Shown: positions 6,715 through 10,195 of the stretch, in pieces
How the letters are laid out: the number at the start of each line of letters is the position of its first letter
How positions within the stretch are numbered: position 1 is the first letter of the stretch
Assembly: GCA_017858295.1 (NCBI GenBank)
Contig: JAFMBU010000053.1
Span: 1 to 10,195, forward strand
From: Porticoccaceae bacterium
Lineage (GTDB): Bacteria > Pseudomonadota > Gammaproteobacteria > Pseudomonadales > Porticoccaceae
Direction: 5' to 3'
Length of the DNA: 10,195 nt
The notes under the pieces: model-generated
Seen by the model: only the letters and a program-made list of their open reading frames with translations
What the model was told of the DNA's origin: nothing
Database searches by the model: none
Position numbers and translations under genes: made by a program

Positions 6715-7184
6715 TCTTAAAAGCACAAATTAACTCTAATCTTATTTTTAATCTCTATCAGAGCCGCCTGATAGAGATTCCGATCTTGCTGGCTATGGTC
6801 CCATCCCGAAACACTTTTTCTATTTCAGCGCTCTAGGTGAGAACGCTAATTCACTACACCTCTCGAATGGCGCTGTTACTGCAACACTAACAGCCTGTTA
6901 AATCAATTGAGCCAGATAGACAGTGAGCAACTCCAGTGTCGAGCTAGCCGCTCCTCCTGAAAAGCCCTCCAGCGAACGGCTTGCGAAGCTCGAACTCGAC
7001 TATGCCATCCGCCGTAAAAAACCTTCCTCGCCTGGCAGTCAAGTGTCGCCAAGTTTAGATCCCCCACGCTGTTACTCAAGCCTAGAAAAATAGGTATTAT
7101 GGCGGCTGATCGCTACAAAAATAAAAAATAAGACAACAATAATAAGTCTGGGCTTTAACCGGCCAACAGATTCAGGGGAAAGCA
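6715..7184. other. 470-base gap without a convincing gene; several inverted repeats
   Basis: No protein family was recognised in any frame. Inverted repeats: a perfect 12-pair stem at 6750-6779, GCTGTTA/TAACAGC (6872-6878 with 6888-6894, loop of 9), and a nested CAGCGC/GCGCTG (6826-6831 with 6870-6875) enclosing AGGTG/CACCT (6835-6839 with 6857-6861). A GTG-led frame of 56 codons (6923-7093) reads as a hydrophilic peptide with LAKLELDYAIRRKK, but it has no clear ribosome binding site. A start-less open frame (6752-6901) precedes it. The last 60 bases are A-rich and lead into the ribosome binding site of the transporter. A structured RNA or a decayed gene are both possible. Confidence 0.5.
6750..6779. 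repeat. Perfect 12-pair hairpin after the phosphoribosyltransferase gene
   Basis: AATCTCTATCAG (6750-6761) and CTGATAGAGATT (6768-6779) pair perfectly around a 6-base loop AGCCGC, 35 bases after the stop codon. No T-run follows on either strand, so it is at best an atypical terminator; it may instead protect the mRNA 3' end or be a protein-binding palindrome. Confidence 0.55.
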
Positions 7185-8093
7185 ATGATTGCGTGGTATT
7201 TAGAATATGAATATTGGGTTGCCGTAGTACAGTTGGTTCTGGCCATGCTGGGAATGGGCGCCGGACTGCGGGTCGCTGACTTTCAAAAGGTAGTGTTACA
7301 GCCAAAAGCGGTAAATGTTGGTCTACTAATGCAGCTGGTGATCGTGCCACTGGTAGCCTTTGGCTTTATTATCTTCACCGACCTGCCCTCTGGAATGATT
7401 ATTGGTATCGCCATTATTGCGGCCATACCCGGTGGCACCTCATCGAATATCTTTACCTTTATGGCCCGGGGCAATGTGCCCCTGTCCATCAGCATCACCG
7501 CCCTCACCTCAGTAGCCTGCCTGGTGACCACGCCGCTGATTTTGGATTTTCTGATCGCCGAATATATGCCTGATAGCTTTACTATGCCGACCCTAAGAAT
7601 CGCCATTGAGATTGGTCTCTGCCTACTGTTGCCTCTGCTAATGGGTATGGCATTCTTGCATCGCTTCCCCAACTATGCGCAACGCTTTTCAACTATCTGT
7701 GTAAGAGGCTCACTGTTTGGCATTGCCATGATCGCAGCCGGCTCTATAGGTGCTGGCCGGCTCAATCTAGCTGACACGCCAACTGCCGACCTAGCCACAC
7801 TGCTCGGGTTTATTATCGGCCTGACGGTTATCGGCATAGGCCTAACCAAGGCCTTTGGCCTCGCACATGAAGACAACACTGCCATCGAAATGGAAGTGGT
7901 TGTGCGCAATATCAACCTTGGCTTTTTACTCAAGGTTTCGCTGTTCCCGCTGGTTGCCGGAGAGGTCAATGCTGTGGCCGACATGGTGCTGCTGTCGCTG
8001 CTGCTCTACGGCTCTTGGCAATTGGTTATGGGGGTCGTGCTTATCGTTTGGCGGCGCAGTCTTAGTGCGGGAATTATTCAAACAACCTCGTAG
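7185..8093 (+). CDS. Bile acid:sodium symporter (BASS/SBF) family transporter
   Basis: A 302-residue inner-membrane protein with about nine hydrophobic segments, a normal length for this family. The ATG is preceded by AGGGGA (7174-7179) at five bases. Family landmarks: the crossover-helix motif IPGGTSSNIFTFMARGNVPLS (81-101), with Ser87-Asn88 where sodium site 1 lies in bacterial ASBT homologues, and the second crossover region EMEVVVRNINLGFLL (235-249), corresponding to the usual E-V-G-M-Q-N. Here the Gln position is Arg241. Bacterial BASS proteins carry varied organic anions (bile acids, keto acids, pantoate and others), so the name does not mean bile acid is the substrate. Its neighbours, a LysR regulator and an oxoacid CoA-transferase, suggest a carboxylate or keto acid (inference). 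It converges on the LysR gene with a 27-base gap. Confidence 0.88.
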   Translation: MIAWYLEYEYWVAVVQLVLAMLGMGAGLRVADFQKVVLQPKAVNVGLLMQLVIVPLVAFGFIIFTDLPSGMIIGIAIIAAIPGGTSSNIFTFMARGNVPLSISITALTSVACLVTTPLILDFLIAEYMPDSFTMPTLRIAIEIGLCLLLPLLMGMAFLHRFPNYAQRFSTICVRGSLFGIAMIAAGSIGAGRLNLADTPTADLATLLGFIIGLTVIGIGLTKAFGLAHEDNTAIEMEVVVRNINLGFLLKVSLFPLVAGEVNAVADMVLLSLLLYGSWQLVMGVVLIVWRRSLSAGIIQTTS

Positions 8094-8120
8094 GCATGGT
8101 GCCGAACATTTGTGTCTACC

Positions 8121-9038
8121 TTAGAACATTGGATTCATCTGGGCGCAGGGCTTACTGGCCGCCGCCCTGATAAGCTGTTCCATCGCTTGAGCCGCCGCCG
8201 AAAGTTGATGTTGCGGGCGCGTCACAATGCCTACCTGGTGAGTGATAGCCGGCGCACCAATAGCGCGACACTGCAGACCCATCTCTTCCATCTGTGCCCG
8301 ACTGGTGCTGGGCACTACACTAAGACCCAGACCTTCGCTGACCATACGACCAATGCTTACCAATTGGTGAGATTCAAAGGCCGGAGTGAGTAACAGTCCT
8401 TTTTCCTGTAATGCTTGGTCAATCAGCCTGCGGGTTCCAGCGGGTCGCTGGAGACTCAGATGGGGATAGGCCAGCACATCCACCCATTTCAATTTCTGCT
8501 TATCTAACAGCGGATGCCTGTCCGGCAAGATGGCCACAAAGCGGTCTTTGTACAGGGGTCGGAAATTAAGATCTGGCGCCTCTTCAGGGGCAAAGGTGAT
8601 ACCCAGCTCGCAGCGCTCTTCCCTGACCATCTGCACTACATTTTCGGCAATTACATCGTGAACCGTAATATGAATATTCGGATATTGACGATGAAAGTCA
8701 GCCAGAATTTTTGGCAAAAAATTGGTCGTGTAGGTGGGCATAGCCGCCATATCCAACTTACCGCGTCCCAGGGCAAAGTGATTGCGCACATCTTGCATCG
8801 ACTGCTCCCAGTCCGACAGCAGACGTCGCGCTATGGGGTAAAACGCCTTGCCCTCCGGCGTCAGTGTCACGGATCTTGTGGTGCGCGCCAGCAGTTTACC
8901 GCCGAGAGATTGCTCGAGATTTTTCATCGCCACACTGAGCGCGGGTTGGGAAAGATGCAACTGAATCGCCGCCTCCGCGAAGCTGCCGGTGCGGGCTACG
9001 GTTGTGAATACTATGACTTGGTTTATAGGTATAGACAT
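8121..9038 (-). CDS. LysR-type transcriptional regulator
   Basis: A 305-residue regulator of standard LysR length. The N-terminal winged helix-turn-helix covers about residues 3-62, with TGSFAEAAIQLHLSQPALSVAMKNLE (17-42) and the RTTRSVTLTPEG wing (52-63). The effector-binding domain spans about 90-290, with GLGLSVVPS typical of its second half. The start is the Met fitting the family N-terminus; only a weak AGG lies upstream. It is transcribed divergently from the CoA-transferase genes across 111 bases and converges on the BASS transporter. LysR proteins usually control the divergent neighbour and themselves, so the CoA-transferase operon is the most likely target, with a 3-oxoacid or its CoA ester as a plausible co-inducer (inference). 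Confidence 0.93.
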   Translation of the reverse strand: MSIPINQVIVFTTVARTGSFAEAAIQLHLSQPALSVAMKNLEQSLGGKLLARTTRSVTLTPEGKAFYPIARRLLSDWEQSMQDVRNHFALGRGKLDMAAMPTYTTNFLPKILADFHRQYPNIHITVHDVIAENVVQMVREERCELGITFAPEEAPDLNFRPLYKDRFVAILPDRHPLLDKQKLKWVDVLAYPHLSLQRPAGTRRLIDQALQEKGLLLTPAFESHQLVSIGRMVSEGLGLSVVPSTSRAQMEEMGLQCRAIGAPAITHQVGIVTRPQHQLSAAAQAMEQLIRAAASKPCAQMNPMF

Positions 9039-9094
9039 TGATAGCCTAAGATTATTAATCAGTGAAAATTTACAATTTGTTAAATATAAGTCTA

Positions 9095-9123
9095 TCTTGC
9101 ATTCTAAGCAATTCTTATATATT
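9095..9123 (+). promoter_or_regulatory. Candidate promoter of the CoA-transferase operon
   Basis: TCTTGC (9095-9100) and TATATT (9118-9123) are 17 bases apart. The weak -35 overlaps the LysR-type dyad, as expected for an activator-dependent promoter. Found by eye; other -10 choices in the AT-rich stretch are possible. Confidence 0.25.
9097..9111. promoter_or_regulatory. Candidate LysR-type binding site (T-N11-A dyad)
   Basis: TTGC-N7-GCAA (9097-9111) is an interrupted dyad that satisfies the T-N11-A LysR box and lies 39 bases upstream of the CoA-transferase start. The same gap holds an imperfect 18-base palindrome ATTTACAATTTGTTAAAT (9068-9085) and GATTATTAATC (9050-9060), which could be further regulator sites near the LysR gene's own start. 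Confidence 0.4.
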
Positions 9124-9149
9124 TGTTAGGCAACCAGCAGGAGTTTACC

Positions 9150-9851
9150 GTGGCCGGATTTGACAAAGTGGTAACCAGTTACACAGAGGCCCTAGAAGGC
9201 CTCGAAGATAATATGACAATCATCGCAGGGGGTTTCGGACTCTGCGGGATTCCCGAAAACTTGATTGCAGAGATCAAACGACGAGGCACCAGAGGTCTCA
9301 CCATTGCGTCCAATAATGCCGGCGTCGATGGCAAAGGTCTCGGCATACTCTTGGAAGACCGGCAAATCAAAAAAATGATCGCTTCCTATGTCGGCGAAAA
9401 CGCCCTCTTTGAAGCGCAGATGATGAGTGGCGAGCTGGAGGTTGAGCTGACACCACAGGGCACCTTGGCCGAAAAAATGCGTGCTGGTGGCGCTGGTATT
9501 CCGGCCTTCTTTACTGCGACCGGTTACGGCACACCCGTGGGTGAAGGCAAAGAGGTACGGGAGTTTAATGGTCGGCACTATATTCTCGAAGAGGCACTGG
9601 TCGGCGACTTCTCCATTGGCAAAGCTTGGAAGGCTGATCGCTATGGCAACCTGATGTTCCGCAAGACGGCGCGCAACTTCAATCCCATGGCCATCACCGC
9701 GGGTAAAATTGCGGTGGTAGAAGTGGAGGAAATTGTCGAAGTGGGCCAGCTCGACCCAGATGAAATTCATTTGCCAGGCATTTACGTCAACCGTCTTATC
9801 CAAGGGACATTTGAGAAAACCATTGAACAGCGCACTGTGCGCAGCGCATAA
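9150..9851 (+). CDS. scoA: Succinyl-CoA:3-oxoacid CoA-transferase subunit A
   Basis: A 233-residue A subunit of a class I CoA-transferase, which with subunit B moves CoA from succinyl-CoA to acetoacetate or a similar 3-oxoacid. I chose the GTG at 9150 because CAGGAG (9138-9143) sits six bases upstream; an in-frame TTG at 9123 lacks one and adds nine non-family residues. Motifs: MTIIAGGFGLCGIPENLI (22-39, the CoA-transferase signature 1 glycine-rich loop), SNNAGVDGKGLGILL, QIKKMIASYVGEN, TPQGTLAEKMRAGGAGIPAF and KAWKADRYGNLMFRKTARNFNP, all characteristic of ScoA. A 3-oxoadipate (PcaI) or acetate/butyrate (AtoD) enzyme is less likely from these motifs. The B subunit follows after 12 bases, and its AGGAG overlaps the stop codon. 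A LysR gene diverges upstream. Confidence 0.94.
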   Translation: MAGFDKVVTSYTEALEGLEDNMTIIAGGFGLCGIPENLIAEIKRRGTRGLTIASNNAGVDGKGLGILLEDRQIKKMIASYVGENALFEAQMMSGELEVELTPQGTLAEKMRAGGAGIPAFFTATGYGTPVGEGKEVREFNGRHYILEEALVGDFSIGKAWKADRYGNLMFRKTARNFNPMAITAGKIAVVEVEEIVEVGQLDPDEIHLPGIYVNRLIQGTFEKTIEQRTVRSA

Positions 9852-9863
9852 GGAGAATTTGCT

Positions 9864-10195
9864 ATGGCTTTAACTCGCGAACAGCTGGCTCAACGGGTCG
9901 CCCAAGAATTCCATGACGGCTATTACGTTAATCTGGGTATCGGCATCCCCACCCTGGCAGCAAACTATATTCCGGACGACATGCAGGTGATGCTGCAGTC
10001 GGAAAACGGCCTGCTCGGCATGGGACAATTTCCTCTCGACGAAGAGGTGGATGCGGATCTGATTAATGCCGGCAAGCAGACTGTGACTATGGTGCCTGGT
10101 GCATCGATTTTTTCCTCGGCGGAATCCTTTGCCATGATTCGAGGCGGTCATGTGGATCTAACCGTGCTGGGGGCTTTTGAAGTGGACTGCCAGGG
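9864..10195 (+). CDS. scoB: Succinyl-CoA:3-oxoacid CoA-transferase subunit B (3' end outside window)
   Basis: The first 110 residues of the B subunit (family length about 210-220) run off the window end. The ATG follows AAGGAG (9850-9855), which overlaps the A subunit's stop. Motifs: LAQRVAQEFHDGYYVNLGIGIPTLAANYI (8-36) and QSENGLLGMG (45-54), where Glu47 is the conserved catalytic glutamate that forms the CoA thioester intermediate. VPGASIFSSAESFAMIRGGHVDLTVLGAFEVD matches the family region that leads to the second half of the domain. Together with subunit A it forms the cytoplasmic heteromeric enzyme for activating acetoacetate or similar acids, used in ketone-body, leucine or polyhydroxybutyrate breakdown. 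Nothing about the missing half can be judged. Confidence 0.93.
   Translation, partial: MALTREQLAQRVAQEFHDGYYVNLGIGIPTLAANYIPDDMQVMLQSENGLLGMGQFPLDEEVDADLINAGKQTVTMVPGASIFSSAESFAMIRGGHVDLTVLGAFEVDCQ

Noticed and set aside
6872..6894. Possible integron attC-like site from the GCTGTTA/TAACAGC hairpin
   Set aside because: The flanks do not match the GTTRRRY and RYYYAAC core sites and no integrase or cassette structure is present.
8514..9041. 175-codon plus-strand open frame
   Set aside because: It lies antisense within the well-supported LysR gene and shows no family features.
9123..9149. TTG start for the CoA-transferase A subunit
   Set aside because: The added nine residues are not family-like and include the translated ribosome binding site of the GTG at 9150.
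9192..9803. 203-codon minus-strand open frame
   Set aside because: It is antisense to the CoA-transferase A subunit, whose motifs are unmistakable.

Overview
The window reads as chromosomal DNA of a Gram-negative bacterium, most likely a marine or aquatic gammaproteobacterium. The support is a TonB-dependent outer-membrane receptor with a signal peptide and terminal Phe, Shine-Dalgarno-led genes, short intergenic gaps, roughly balanced base composition, and a mix of alpha/beta hydrolases, a purine permease, a LysR regulator and a two-subunit CoA transferase. Rank below class is a guess from gene mix. No rRNA, tRNA, insertion sequence, CRISPR array or phage gene was seen.

Layout. (1) 1-1562, + strand: the C-terminal part of a haloalkane-dehalogenase-like hydrolase overlaps by ATGA a second alpha/beta hydrolase that closely resembles vertebrate MEST/PEG1. 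(2) 1563-2082: a GC-rich hairpin cluster, then a small membrane protein of the DUF6122 type starting at GTG. (3) 2087-6714: an AzgA-type (NCS2) purine permease on the minus strand, a 314-base divergent promoter region with a strong palindrome, a TonB-dependent receptor on the plus strand, a clear intrinsic terminator, and a phosphoribosyltransferase of the Hpt1/COG2236 type with its own extended -10 promoter. (4) 6715-7184: about 470 bases without a convincing gene but with several inverted repeats. (5) 7185-10195: a bile acid:sodium symporter (BASS) family transporter, a convergent LysR-type regulator, and, divergent from the regulator, the A subunit and the cut-off B subunit of a succinyl-CoA:3-oxoacid CoA-transferase.

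How the genes may work together. The permease, receptor and phosphoribosyltransferase fit a purine salvage route: outer-membrane uptake, inner-membrane uptake, then capture with PRPP. The receptor's substrate is inferred only from its neighbours. In the right-hand part the LysR protein shares a short promoter region with the CoA-transferase genes, which contains a T-N11-A dyad, so it probably controls them; the BASS transporter next door may import a related organic acid. I did not find a clearly new defence or mobile system. The most worthwhile leads are the purine-associated receptor with its palindrome, the bacterial MEST homologue paired with a dehalogenase-like gene, and the unexplained 6715-7184 gap.
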